This document shows positions 44,861 to 55,500 of a stretch of DNA of 64,000 nt, one piece after another. Source of the stretch: Phycisphaerales bacterium. Its GTDB lineage: Bacteria; Planctomycetota; Phycisphaerae; UBA1845; Fen-1342. The notes under the pieces are model-generated. The model was given only the letters and a program-made list of their open reading frames with translations, was not told the origin of the DNA and did not search any database. The DNA lies in assembly GCA_016710275.1 (NCBI GenBank), contig JADJXS010000001.1:1-64000 (forward strand). Reading direction: 5' to 3'. The number at the start of each line of letters is the position of its first letter. The stretch's first letter is position 1. The position numbers and the translations under genes are program-made.

Positions 44861-44908
44861 CCGGTACGGCGACCCGGCAATCGACCTAACCTGAAAGGAG
44901 GACGAGCC

Positions 44909-45320
44909 GTGCCGAAGCAGGGCCGGAACCGCCACAAGCGGATTCCGAAACTCGCGTTCACCGACACCCAGGGCATCGGCTGGCACGTGAGCTTCCGCGA
45001 CGACAACGGCGTTCCCCGCCGTCATCGCTTCAACATCAAAGTGCGTAGCGGTGAACCGCAAGCTCGGCTCCTCTATCACGCTTGGGCGCTGAAGCACCTT
45101 GGCGGCCAGAACGTGAAGGCCTTTCCGACCAAACTCCGGCCACCGCCCAAGGCCAAGCGGGACGAACGCATACTTTCGGGCAGCATCCTTGAAATTGCAA
45201 GCGGATTCCTAGACGCCGAAGAGACCCGCTCCCGCAAGTGACATGAGCCCAAGCGTCGCGGGACGATTGCCGCCCCCGTGTTTCGCGACCGAAAGAAAAT
45301 CGTGCAGGACTTGTAACAGT
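44909..45320 (+). pseudogene. Truncated integrase of the third element
   Basis: GTG at 44909 with AAAGGAGGACGAGCC upstream. The first 110 codons (RIPKLAFTDTQGIGWHVSFR, LLYHAWALKHLGGQN) are homologous to the start of the integrase at 18.6 kb. An in-frame stop at 45239-45241 is followed by matching sequence (GTIAAPVFRDRKKIVQDL) until IS-derived DNA begins near 45321; the catalytic domain is lost. Confidence 0.85.
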
Positions 45321-45572
45321 TCAGCCGTTTGCGAAAGTTTCTGAGATTGTTGGCTTGTAGCCCTTGCGCCGGGAGCGCGCACGCGCGTATTTCATGTTCA
45401 TGCGCAGCGTGGTGGTGCATTCTGGCGTGCTGGACGACCTGGTTGCGGCGTTGCAGACGGGCGTCTGCGATGAGGCGGCGGCGCTGCGTCTGTACGCGTT
45501 GGGTTCCGAGGCGGTGAAGCTGGCTCTGTTGGCGGCCGCGCGACGCATCGCCGAGCAGGCGGCGCGGATTGC
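45321..45572. other. IS-derived debris
   Basis: 25 bases at 45365-45389 match, in inverted orientation, the end region of the IS630 copy at 47460-47484. The following 180 bases can be read as MFMRSVVVHSGVLDDLVAAL and on, a frame of unknown origin that runs into the IS21 remnant. Confidence 0.4.
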
Positions 45573-46275
45573 TGTCAGCTATCACTTAAACCCCGCCACT
45601 GATTATCACGTCAAGGTCGGCCATTTTGAGGAGGCAGCGGTCCGCCGCATAGGCTTGCCGGCCATTCGGCTGGAGGACCTGCATCGCGAATCGCCTCAAG
45701 ATGGCGGAGCATCAGTCAATCATTGCGTTGGCCCGGTTGGGCTAGTCGTATCGTCGCATCGCCGCGGAACTTAGCGTCGATCGCGCGACAGTAGCGCGGC
45801 ACGTTCGCGCGGCACGGGGTGATCCGCCCGGCTCAAGTGCCGCCATTTCGATTACCGGGTCGGTGGCCTCAGGCATCGACATCGGCCTGCCCGATCCAGC
45901 GGCGGTCGATGCAGCCGATCCAAATGCCGCCATTTCGATTACCGGTTCCGGCGGGCGGCTGTCGGTGCCGGCCGGCCGGCGCAGCCGATGTGAACCGTTG
46001 CGAGCGATCATCCTGGCCAAGCTGGAACTCGGCCTGACCGCCCAGCGCATCTGGCAGGATCTGACCGCCGAGCATGATTTCACCGATTCCTATCAATCGG
46101 TGCAACGGTTCGTCCGCACATTGTGATCGGCCCCGCCGCTGCCGTTCCGTCGGATGGAGTGCCAGCCTGGTGACGAAGCCCAGATCGATTTCGGCCGCGG
46201 GGCGCCGCTCATCATGCCGGATGGCAGGTGCCCGGCGAAGTTCGTCTTGCTGCGTCAGTGAGGTATCGCTGGTAG
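45573..46275 (+). mobile_element. IS21-family remnant (left end and start of istA)
   Basis: Starts with the IS21-type terminus TGTCAG. Frame pieces match istA of the 37-39 kb copy: SYRRIAAELSVDRATVARHV, LELGLTAQRIWQDLTAEHDF, FRRMECQPGDEAQIDFGRGA. Interrupted by stops and ends near 46275. A ~200-base unassigned stretch follows up to the next IS630. Confidence 0.7.
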
Positions 46276-46485
46276 TAGGCGCGGCGTCCAGCCCTTTGAC
46301 GGCTGACAGTTGTACGTCCGCTTTCGGTTTGTAACTAATTACCAGAAAGACCCTTACGACCAGAACGTCCGCCGGAGAATCTACCCTCTGGAACCCGATT
46401 CACCCCTGAACACGCCGGCGATGGTTACGTTCCCGTTCGGGAATGGACTCGCGATTGAATCTGCTCTGTCCGAAGGTCAATGCTA

Positions 46486-47505
46486 GAGCGGTTTCAATTT
46501 TGGTGTGTTGCGTAGCCGCAGTGTCGGAAGAATCCGGTCGCGTCGCTGTGGCTGATCTGGTTCAGGACGGGTTGCATGCTGCGCCATTGTTCCTCCACGC
46601 GGCGCAGTGCGAGGCTGCGGAGCGATTGCTTCACCTTGCTGAACGCCAGCTCGATCGGGTTGAGGTCCGGGGAGTATGGCGGAAGGTAGACCACGTCGCC
46701 GCCGGCCGCGCGGATCAGCTCCGCGACGCGCGGCCCCTTGTGGCTCGACAGATTGTCCAGCACGACCAGATCATCCGGACGCAGCGTCGGCGTCAGCACC
46801 TGTTGCACGAACGCCTGGAACGCCAGGGCGTTGACCGGGCCGTCCAGCAGCATCGAACAACGAATGCCGGCATGGTCGAGCGCGGCGATCAGCGTCGCCG
46901 TTTTCCAGTGCCCGTGCGGCACGGCGTCGATCACACGTTGACCGCGCAGCGCCCGGCCGCGCAGACGGGTCATGTTCGTCGTCGCCCAGGTTTCGTCGAT
47001 GAAGACGAGCCGCCGCGGGTCGAGTCCGACCTGCCAGGCACGCCAGGCGACGCGACGCTCGGCGACGTCGGGGCGGTCTTGCTCGGCGGCGCGGAGCGTT
47101 TTTTTTGAAGGTGATCTTCAGGTCATTCAGAACCGTCCAGATCGCCGACAGCGAACAGCGCACGCCCAGCCGTTCACGCAACTCCGCCAGCGTGGCGTCG
47201 GCGTCCTGCTTCACCAACTCCTGCACACGGACGCGATCAATCTTCGGGTTGCGACCCGGGCCGCGCTTGCGCAGACCACGCAACGTGCCGGTCTCGCGAC
47301 GCTCCTTCTTCAAATTGCGCACGAACGTGCCGCTCACGCCATGCTTCGCCGCCACCCGCTTGGTGCCCGCACCCGCATCGCAATCCGCCAGAATCGTCAG
47401 TCGCCTGGCCAAAGGAATCACACGCATCGCAACACCTCCTCATGTGTTGCGAACCTCTATACGCGCGTGCGCGCTCCCGGCGCAAGCGCTAAATCGAAAT
47501 TGCCC
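46486..47505 (-). mobile_element. IS630-family element with a programmed-frameshift transposase
   Basis: About 1020 bp bounded by TA dinucleotides (46484-46485 and 47506-47507), the usual IS630 target. Terminal inverted repeats are GAGCGGTTTCAATTTTGG and, on the other strand, GGGCAATTTCGATTTAGC. It carries a single two-frame transposase. Confidence 0.8.
46494..47427 (-). CDS. IS630-family transposase (two frames joined at A8)
   Basis: The N-terminal HTH half starts at 47427 (MRVIPLARRLTILADCDAGA). At 47099-47106 the coding strand has eight A's, where a -1 shift joins it to the DDE half: RRLVFIDETWATTNMTR, LVVLDNLSSHKGPRV, YSPDLNPIELAFSKVK, ending at 46494. All three acidic residues are present, so the fused protein should be functional. 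The shift at an A run is the standard control in this group. Confidence 0.8.
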
Positions 47506-48596
47506 TAGTGTCCTGAGTTAGAAGTTCGTTCACAAATCTTTTTGACCTTTTCGAGGATCAGGTCGGCGCTGGCGGTCCAGCGGAGGGGTTTCGGATCGCT
47601 GTTGTAATGGTCGAGATAGGTCTGGAGTTCGCGTTCCAGGTGCGGCACGCTGCGGAACGCGCCGCGGCGGATGCGCTCGGTCGTGATCTTCGCGAAGAAG
47701 CGCTCCGCCAGATTCAGCCATGACGCGCCTGTCGGCGTGAAGTGCAGGTGGAAGTAGGGCCGCCGGGCGAACCAGCGGCGCAGTCGCGGCGTCTTGTGCG
47801 TGCCGTAGTTGTCCAGCACCAGATGAATCGACATATCCGCTTCGCGTGGCAACCGGTCAATCTGCTCCATGAACTTGAGGAACTCCTGGTGTCGATGGCG
47901 GCGGCGGCAGCCGCCGTGCACCTTGCCGGTCGCCAGGTCGAGCGCGGCGAACAGCGACGTCGTGCCATGTCGCACATAGTCGTGCGTGCGACGCTCGGCC
48001 TGCCCCGGCCGCATCGGCAGGAGCGGCTGGGAGCGCTCGAGCGCCTGCACCTGCGACTTCTCGTCGACGCACAACACGATCGCACGCTCCGGCGGATTCA
48101 GGTACAGCCCGACGATGTCGCACACCTTGTCGATGAACAGCGGATCCTTCGAGAGCTTGAAGGTCTCGCTGCGGTGCGGCTGCAGCTCAAACGCCCGCCA
48201 GATCCGCACCACGGCGCTTTGCGACAACCCTTCCGCCTTCGCCAGACTGCGCGTGCTCCAGTGCGTCGCGTTCGTCGGCGTCGTCTCCAGGGTGCGTGTC
48301 ACGGCGGCTTCCACTTGAGCATCCGTGATCTTCCGCGGCGCGCCCGGACGCGGCTCATCGCACAGCCCGTCCAACCGCCGCAGCCGGAATCGCTCGCGCC
48401 ACTTGCCGACCGTTTGAACGGTCAGGCCGAGCTGGCCCGCGACCGCCGTGCTCGACAACCCGTCGCCGCACAGCAACGCAATCCGCGCCCGCTGCGCCAG
48501 ACGCTGCGCGCTCTTGGGTCGCCGCGCCCAGCGCTCCAGCGTCTCGCGCTCCGCCTCGCTCACCGTCAACGCCTTGATCGGCCGTCCTCGCGCCAT
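47505..48596 (-). CDS. IS630-family transposase, intact
   Basis: 363 aa, full length. N-terminal HTH (LSSTAVAGQLGLTVQTVGKW), second HTH (WSTRSLAKAEGLSQSAVVRI) and DDE residues in VLCVDEKSQVQA, HLVLDNYGTHK and WLNLAERFFAKIT. The stop codon TAG is formed by the target TA and the first base beyond the element, so the exact C-terminus depends on the insertion site. No frameshift seen, so it is likely active. Confidence 0.9.
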   Translation of the reverse strand: MARGRPIKALTVSEAERETLERWARRPKSAQRLAQRARIALLCGDGLSSTAVAGQLGLTVQTVGKWRERFRLRRLDGLCDEPRPGAPRKITDAQVEAAVTRTLETTPTNATHWSTRSLAKAEGLSQSAVVRIWRAFELQPHRSETFKLSKDPLFIDKVCDIVGLYLNPPERAIVLCVDEKSQVQALERSQPLLPMRPGQAERRTHDYVRHGTTSLFAALDLATGKVHGGCRRRHRHQEFLKFMEQIDRLPREADMSIHLVLDNYGTHKTPRLRRWFARRPYFHLHFTPTGASWLNLAERFFAKITTERIRRGAFRSVPHLERELQTYLDHYNSDPKPLRWTASADLILEKVKKICERTSNSGH

Positions 48597-48677
48597 CGTT
48601 CGGCTCCAGTAGAAATCCTACCAAGCCAAACGCGACGCCAGCTACATTATTGCACGAATTTATAACTCGGGCCACTA
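47506..48677 (-). mobile_element. IS630-family element abutting the previous one
   Basis: Ends are TAGTGTCCTGAGTTAGAAG (47506) and, on the other strand, TAGTGGCCCGAGTTATAAA (to 48677), about 24-bp inverted repeats with TA at both sides. The TA at 47506-47507 is shared with the adjacent IS630, so the two abut exactly. Confidence 0.8.
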
Positions 48678-48979
48678 GAACGAGTTATGAGATTTCCGTC
48701 AGACACTTAAGTTGCGCGACCGAAACGGCATTGACTCGGCTGCGGTTGATAACACTCTCCAATAACGCGGCCGAAAAGCCCTGGAGGCCACGGGAATGCG
48801 CAGCTCCGAGAACTGGCACTCCAACCAGGAATCGCGACTGGCCCATTGCCAAAACCGTCGCCGGCTTGAAATCAAACCGGCAGGCGAATAGCCTGCTGGA
48901 TGGTGGACTCCCTGCCCGACTCGTCCGCGGAGTTGGGCGAAGCCCCAAACTCAGGGCCTGGCCGCTAGTCGAGGAGCCG
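48678..48979. other. Stretch between the IS cluster and the metal efflux operon
   Basis: About 300 bases without a clear gene. The open frame running into the next gene from 48650 begins in IS sequence and looks non-coding until about 48980. Confidence 0.4.
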
Positions 48980-49435
48980 GTGTTGGATGGTGTGAAGGTG
49001 TGGCTGTGTGTTGCCGCGGTCGGCTTGGCCGGATTCGGCCTCGCCATATGGGCTTCGCACGCGCACGGACATGAGCACCACCATTACCACACGCACGAGC
49101 ACCGGCACGGCGATTTCACGCACACGCACCACCACGCGCACGATGCTCACGAGCGCCACGCCCCCCTGCCGACAAGAGGCGATTCACCTCGGCCCTGCGG
49201 CGGCGACGATCACCACTGCTGCTCGGATAACGGCCAGCCGGACGCAGCCCACTTTTCGCTGCCGCCCCGAGAAGCGCGCCGGCTGAAGGAACATCACACC
49301 GTCGCGCCGGGCGTATTGGTTTCCACAGGAAGGGTGTTCCTGCACGAGGCCTGGACCCCTCCCCGTGCGCCGCCTTGGTTCGAATCCAGTCAGAATGCCC
49401 TTCCCCAGCTCCGAACGATTGTGCTCTTGACCTGA
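48980..49435 (+). CDS. Membrane-anchored His-rich protein (metal-binding)
   Basis: About 150 aa. A hydrophobic N-terminus (VKVWLCVAAVGLAGFGLAIW) acts as signal or anchor, followed by a histidine-rich region (HAHGHEHHHYHTHEHRHGDF, THTHHHAHDAHERH) and a CCSD motif that should bind divalent metal. Start uncertain: GTG 48980, TTG 48983 (6 bases after GAGGAG) or GTG 48992. First gene of a heavy-metal efflux operon. Probably buffers or senses the periplasmic metal. Confidence 0.65.
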   Translation: MLDGVKVWLCVAAVGLAGFGLAIWASHAHGHEHHHYHTHEHRHGDFTHTHHHAHDAHERHAPLPTRGDSPRPCGGDDHHCCSDNGQPDAAHFSLPPREARRLKEHHTVAPGVLVSTGRVFLHEAWTPPRAPPWFESSQNALPQLRTIVLLT

Positions 49436-49515
49436 TCAACGGGTAGCACATCCGTTGTGTCGTTGCGTGCGCAGCGACAGGTCGATCCAGCACATGCGTT
49501 GCGGAGCTTCGCGTC

Positions 49516-51138
49516 ATGAATCTCAAATCCTGGACTTCCGCGCGCGCCGCGGAGGTATTGCGGCGTACAGCAGCGGGCTTCCAGCAATTGTCTGCCGAGA
49601 GCCGTCGCCTCGCGTCCGGCACGCGACAGTTGACCGTGCTGATGGCTGTTGCCATGGCCGGTGGCTGCGCGTCGCTTGATGCCGGACCGGACGTGCAACG
49701 GGCGGCGGTCGAGGTTGAGAGCAGCGTTGGTATTCCGGCTGAACTGCTGCTACGAGATGCCGCCATAGCGGCGGCGAGAACCACGGAGCTGCTCACGCAC
49801 GGCCTGACGACAGACGAGGCCGTGCAGATTGCGCTGCTCAACAATCCGCGGGGGCGGGTGGCCATGCTGTCGATCGGCGTGTCACGCGCCGACTTCGTCC
49901 AATCAACGCTCTATTCCAATCCATCCCTCTTCCTTTCGCTCCGGCTCCCTGACGGCGGCGGTCGTCCGAACATGGAGGTGAACCTCGCGCAGAGCATCGC
50001 CGAGTTGTGGCTGGTGCCGGCGCGTACGCGGCTTGCTCAGCGCGACCTGGATCGGGTTATTCTCGAAGCGGCCCGTGTGACCTCCGTTGTTGTCCTGGAT
50101 GTTCGGCGCCAGTGCGTTGTCATCGCTCAGGCCCAGGCGCAAGTGCGGATCGCGGAAGAAGGGCTGGAAATCGCATCGGCACTCGTCGAAATGGCGCAAC
50201 TCCGGCAGAAGGCGGGCACCGGCTCCGAAGTGGACGTCAATCTCGCCCGCTCGGCGAAGCTCCAGGCTGACGTGAGTCTGCGGAATTCCGCCCTGGCATT
50301 GATTGACGCCAAGGCTGAACTCAACCGGTTGCTCGGCCTGGACACGGACCCGGAGGGGACGACGCTCGTGGATGAAGCTCGGTTGCCGATCTCCGGAGTA
50401 TGGAGGGCTGCCGAACTCCAGCGTATCGCCCGAAGCTCGCGGCTCGACCTGCGGATCATGGATCAGGAGGTGGCATCGGCAGAAGCACTGGCACGACTCG
50501 AGCGTGTCAGATTCCTGCGGTCCGTTGACGTCGGGTTCTCCATTGACTTGGCCGAGCGGCGCTCGCGCGGTGATCGAAGCTGGTTGGCCGAGACATTCTA
50601 TGATTCCCTCCAATCCGGCGCGCTCACGCCGCCGAATCTCACACCGCGCGCCCCTCAGGGAGATGAGACCGTTGCGGGGCCGACGCTCTCCATCGAGTTG
50701 CCGCTCTGGGATCAGAATCAGGCGCAGATCGCCAGAGCCGACCGCCTGCTTGAGCAAGCACAACTGCGACGCGATGCCGCGCTCATCGACGCCGCGCAGG
50801 ACATTTACGCCGGACTCGCCCATCTCGAGAGTGCGAGCGCAAACGCCCGCATCTTCACCGATGAACTCGTACCGACCGCCGGTCGGAACGTGAAGCTCGC
50901 CGAGGAGGGCTATCGCATCGGGCGCGTACCGTTCCTTTCGCTACTTGAAGCCCAACGAGCCTATATCTCCACACGCACCGGACATATCGAAGCGCTGCGC
51001 GATGCGGCACTGGCGGAGATTCAACTTGAGCGCGTGACCGGTCGGCCGGCCGCTGCCTGGAATCAGGCGTCGGCGGCGGCGTTCGGCACAGAAAGCCGGC
51101 CAAGACAAGACGCGCAGGACGCAGAGGTGTCACCATGA
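49516..51138 (+). CDS. czcC: CzcC/TolC-like outer membrane efflux lipoprotein
   Basis: 540 aa. An export signal ending in the lipobox MAGGCASL near residue 50, then two outer-membrane-efflux repeats rich in Ala/Leu coiled coil (LEIASALVEMAQLRQKAGTG, NARIFTDELVPTAGRNVKLA, EGYRIGRVPFLSLLEAQRAY). Forms the exit duct of the tripartite pump. Overlaps the next gene by 4 bases (ATGA). The start at 49516 leaves a rather long N-region; a later start is possible. Confidence 0.8.
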   Translation: MNLKSWTSARAAEVLRRTAAGFQQLSAESRRLASGTRQLTVLMAVAMAGGCASLDAGPDVQRAAVEVESSVGIPAELLLRDAAIAAARTTELLTHGLTTDEAVQIALLNNPRGRVAMLSIGVSRADFVQSTLYSNPSLFLSLRLPDGGGRPNMEVNLAQSIAELWLVPARTRLAQRDLDRVILEAARVTSVVVLDVRRQCVVIAQAQAQVRIAEEGLEIASALVEMAQLRQKAGTGSEVDVNLARSAKLQADVSLRNSALALIDAKAELNRLLGLDTDPEGTTLVDEARLPISGVWRAAELQRIARSSRLDLRIMDQEVASAEALARLERVRFLRSVDVGFSIDLAERRSRGDRSWLAETFYDSLQSGALTPPNLTPRAPQGDETVAGPTLSIELPLWDQNQAQIARADRLLEQAQLRRDAALIDAAQDIYAGLAHLESASANARIFTDELVPTAGRNVKLAEEGYRIGRVPFLSLLEAQRAYISTRTGHIEALRDAALAEIQLERVTGRPAAAWNQASAAAFGTESRPRQDAQDAEVSP

Positions 51139-52547
51139 AGCGGACTTTGCTACTACTCGCCTGCATCACGATCACAACCGCAGGGTGTCGGCAGAACGAC
51201 GGGCCGCCACCGGTAAGTGAGGCTGAGGCTTCGTCGCAGCCGACGAATCGCGTTGATATCCCGCCGACGGTGCGCAGCAATCTCGGCATCACGTTCGCAA
51301 CAGTCGACGTGCGAGAGGTGGCACGGATGATCCGGGTGCCGGGGAGCTTCGAATTGACGCCGGAGGCACGGCGAGAGTATCGGACCATGGTGAATGGTCG
51401 CGTGCAACTCTACGTCGCACAATACGCGACCGTTGAGCCGGATCAACTGCTCTTCACGCTTGATTCGCCCGGTTGGCGAGACTTGCAGCAGCAACTCAAC
51501 GAAACCCAATTGAAGCTGGAGCAGGCTCAGGCCAGCGCGTCCGCGATGGGCCCGCTGCTCACGGCGCTGGAGCGACACCACGACGAACTGGAGCGGGTGG
51601 TTCAGATCCGGCAGGCGCGGGTTGAACAGCTGGAGGCCGGCCGTTCATCCGGTGTTGTCACCGACGAAGACTTCGCCCAGGCACGTGGCACGCTGGCCGC
51701 CGCCCGGGCGGAATTCGCCCAAGTGCTCGAGAAACAGGCGGAGCTGCAGCTGCGCCGGGCACAGGTGGCAGCCGAGGTGAGCGCCCACCACGAGCGCCTT
51801 GAACTGATGCTGGCCAATGCCGGATCCCTGCTCTCGCAGCCGGTCGAGTCGCTGCTCGAAGCCGATGTGGATTCGCCGAATCAACATCCCCGATGGCGAG
51901 AGATTCGCAAGATCGATGTTCGCGCGGAAGCTCCCGGCGTCGTCGAGTCGCTGAACATCACCAACGGCGCCTGGGCTGACGAAAGCGCCCTGGTCCTGAC
52001 CACGGTGCAACCGGATCAATTGCGGTTTCGGGCGATAGGAATGCAGGCCGACCTGCCGAGATTCGCCGACGGAGCGACGGCACGTATCGCACCGCCCCGC
52101 ACGCCGGGTCTCGATGTCGGTGACTGCGTAGGGGCCGCACTGACCCTCGGCTTGGACGCGCACCCCGGTAATCGAACAGTCTCGCTGATTGCTCAGCCCG
52201 GCGAGATGCGCAGTTGGATGCGGCCCGGCGTGTCGGCCTTTCTCGAAGTCGTGGCCGGACACTCAGACGGTCCGGCAATCGCAATTCCGCGCTCGGCCAT
52301 CGTCCAGGACGGGATCACGCATGTGTATTTCCGCCGCGACCCTCAGAACCCGAATCAGGCCATCCGGATGGAGGCGGACATGGGGGTGGATGACGGGCGG
52401 TGGGTCGTGATTCACAGCGGCCTGATGCGAGGCGACGAAGTCGTGCTCGACGGTGCCTATGAACTGAAGCTGGCCACGTCGCGAAGCGGCCTGTCGCAGA
52501 AGGGCGGCCACTTTCACGCAGACGGCTCGTTCCACGAAGATCACTAG
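51135..52547 (+). CDS. czcB: CzcB/CusB-like periplasmic adaptor lipoprotein
   Basis: 470 aa. Starts MKRTLLLLACITITTAGCRQ, a lipoprotein signal. A barrel-sandwich/lipoyl and long hairpin architecture (QLKLEQAQASASAMGPLLTA, QRTLAA-type coiled coil) is typical of membrane fusion proteins. C-terminus ends in a short His-rich tail (GGHFHADGSFHEDH) consistent with metal handling. Bridges the RND pump and the outer membrane duct. Confidence 0.85.
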   Translation: MKRTLLLLACITITTAGCRQNDGPPPVSEAEASSQPTNRVDIPPTVRSNLGITFATVDVREVARMIRVPGSFELTPEARREYRTMVNGRVQLYVAQYATVEPDQLLFTLDSPGWRDLQQQLNETQLKLEQAQASASAMGPLLTALERHHDELERVVQIRQARVEQLEAGRSSGVVTDEDFAQARGTLAAARAEFAQVLEKQAELQLRRAQVAAEVSAHHERLELMLANAGSLLSQPVESLLEADVDSPNQHPRWREIRKIDVRAEAPGVVESLNITNGAWADESALVLTTVQPDQLRFRAIGMQADLPRFADGATARIAPPRTPGLDVGDCVGAALTLGLDAHPGNRTVSLIAQPGEMRSWMRPGVSAFLEVVAGHSDGPAIAIPRSAIVQDGITHVYFRRDPQNPNQAIRMEADMGVDDGRWVVIHSGLMRGDEVVLDGAYELKLATSRSGLSQKGGHFHADGSFHEDH

Positions 52548-52562
52548 GCCGGACACTTGCTC

Positions 52563-55500
52563 ATGCTGAAGAACCTGATCGGCTTCTCCATCGATCGCGC
52601 ACCGCTCGTGCTGGTGCTGGCGGCTGTGCTCCTCGCATTCGCGGCCTACCAGTTGCCCCGCACACCGGTCGATGTGTTTCCTGAACTGAATGCACCGACC
52701 GTCGTCGTGTTGACGGAAGCCCCTGGTCTGGCGGCCGACGAGGTCGAACAGTATGTGTCGTTCCGCGTCGAAACGGCGTTCAACGGTATCCCCGGCGTCC
52801 GCCGCGTTCGCTCATCGAGCGCGATCGGCTTGTCGATTGCCTACGTCGAGTTCGAATGGGGAACGGACATCTACCGGGCACGGCAGCTCGTGTCCGAGCG
52901 GCTCGATTCGGTCAGAGAGGACTTGCCGCCGGATGCCCACGCCGAGATGACGCCGATCACGTCCATCACGGGCGAGATCATGCTGTTGACCGTGTCGTCG
53001 CCCGACGGCAGTGTGAGTAACCTTGACCTGCGCGCATACGCCGAGTTCGACCTGCGAAACAAGCTGCTGGCGATTCCAGGGATCGCTCAGGTCTCTGTCA
53101 TCGGCGGCGAGCTGCCGGAATACCAGGTACTCGTCGAGCAGGAGTGGCTGCGCCTGTTCGAGCTGACCATCGACGATGTCGTCGATGCCGCGCGTGCGGC
53201 GCACAGCACACTCAGCGCGGGTTACCTGCCGGATGTCGATTCGCTGGAACTGCCCATCCGCCAGAGCGGCCGCGTGCGAAGCGCGGCGGACATTTCAGGA
53301 ACGGTCATCAAGTATCACGATGGCGCGCCGGTCACGATCGGGCAGGTCGCCCAGGTACGGCTCGGACCGGCGCCCAAGCGCGGCACTGGCGCGGACGGCG
53401 GCCGGCCGGCCGTCGTCATGACGATCCAGAAGTCGCCCGGCACGAACACGCTCGTCATTACCGACCGCGTGGACGCCATGCTCGACGCCCTCCAGCGGAG
53501 CCTGCCGAAGGGGCTGCACGTCAACCGCACCGTGTTCCGGCAGGCGGACTTCATCCGCCTGTCCGTCGAGAACGTGATTCACGCACTGCGCGACGCCGGC
53601 ATCATCGTCAGCGTCATCCTGATGTTGTTCCTCCTCAATGCCCGGACGACGATCATCACGCTCTCGGCGCTTCCGCTTTCGCTGGCGGCCGGATTGCTGG
53701 CCATTAACGGCCTCGGAATGACCATCAATGTGATGACCCTCGGCGGCCTTGCGATCGCCGTGGGCAGCCTTGTGGACGATGCCATCATCGACGTGGAGAA
53801 CGTCTTTCGCCGGCTCAGGCTTAACGCCGCGAGGCCGGAGTCCGAGCGGCAGACGAAATCTCGCGTCATTTTTGAAGCGAGCAATGAGATTCGACCGGCG
53901 ATGGTCTTCGCCACGATCATCATCACCCTGGTGTTCGTTCCGCTCATGTTCCTCGAGGGAATCGAAGGACGCTTCTTCCGCCCGCTGGGCATCGCGTTTG
54001 TGATCTCCATCCTCGCGTCGCTGGCGGTGGCGCTGACGGTCACACCGGCGATGTGCCGCTACCTGCTGCACGCACGGCCGACCGAACGCGAGTCACACGA
54101 CGGCCCGCTCGTGCGCTGGCTCAAGCGCGCGTATGAACCGAGTGTGCGCTTGGCGCTGCGCGCGCGAACCCTGGTTCTCGGCGGCGCGGCGGTCGCGACG
54201 GTCCTGGCCCTGTGGCTGGCATCAACTTTCGGCTCGTCGTTCCTGCCGGAGTTCAATGAGGGAACGTTTACCGTGGGATTGTATGCGCCGCCGGGAACCT
54301 CGCTCAACGCCAGCGATCGAATGGCCGCTTCGGTGGAGCGCCAGTTGCTTGCGATTGACGGGGTCAAAAGCGTGACGCGCCGCACCGGTCGTGCGGAGCG
54401 CGACGAGCACGCCGAACCGGTCAGCAACTCCGAAATCGATGTGACGGTGGCCCCCGGCCATCACAAGGAGGATGTTCGCGGTCGCATCACGCGGGTGCTC
54501 GAACAGGTGCCGGGAGTCACGACCAATGTCGGGCAGCCGATCGAGCATCGCCTGAGCCACATCCTGTCCGGCACGCCGGCGGCCATCGCCATCAGCGTGT
54601 ACGGCGACGACCTCGACGTGCTCCGCATCATCGCCCGGGAGATTGAGGCCGCGCTGAGGCCGCTGCCCGGCGCTCGCGACGTCGCAGCCAACCGCGAAGT
54701 GCTGATCCGGTCGCTCCCCGTGTTGTACCGGCCATCCGAACTGGCCGCCTACGGATTGACGCCCGCATCCGCCGCACGCCAGGTGCGCAACGCGATCTTC
54801 GGCGTCCCGGTCGTCGAAGTGAACGACGGGATCCGGCGATTCGCCCTGACGGTTCGACTCGCAGAGCAGGAGCGCGCGAGTCTGCGCGACCTGCGGCGTC
54901 TCACGCTGCGCGGCCGGGGCGGGGCGCTGGTGCGCCTCGAAGAGGTGGCCGACATCGGCCCGGAAATGTCCTCCAATCTGATTGCGCGGGAGAACGCACA
55001 ACGCAAAGCCGTCGTGTCGCTGAATGTCGAAGCGGGGCACAATCTCGGACACCTCGTGCAGCAGGTTCAGCAACGTGTAGACCCGATCGTTGAACGTCAC
55101 GGCTGCACCGTTGCATACGGGGGTCAGTTCGAGGCCCGGCAGTCCGCGAGCCGGACGATCTGGGTATTCGGCGGAATCGTCATGGTGATCATGCTGCTGC
55201 TGCTGAACCTGGCCATCGGGTCGTTGCGGGTGTCGCTGCTGGTGCTCGTCAACCTCCCGCTGGCATTGATCGGAGGCATCCTCGCGATCTACCTGTCGGA
55301 GTCGCCGAATGTACTCCTGAATACACTGGCGCTCTTCGGGGCCGGTACCTACACGGCGCCGGTCATTTCGATTGCCAGCCTTGTCGGCTTTATCACGCTG
55401 TTCGGGATCGCGATCCGCAACGGCATTCTGCTCGTCAACCACTACAAACACTTGCTTGAAGAGGAAGGCGCGGGACTCGAGGAAGCAATCATCCGGGGCT

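Noticed and set aside
45390..45774. Intact gene beginning MRRERARAY or MFMRSVVV
   Set aside because: It starts in the duplicated end of an IS630, runs through an IS21 terminus and ends in istA debris, so it is a chimeric frame.
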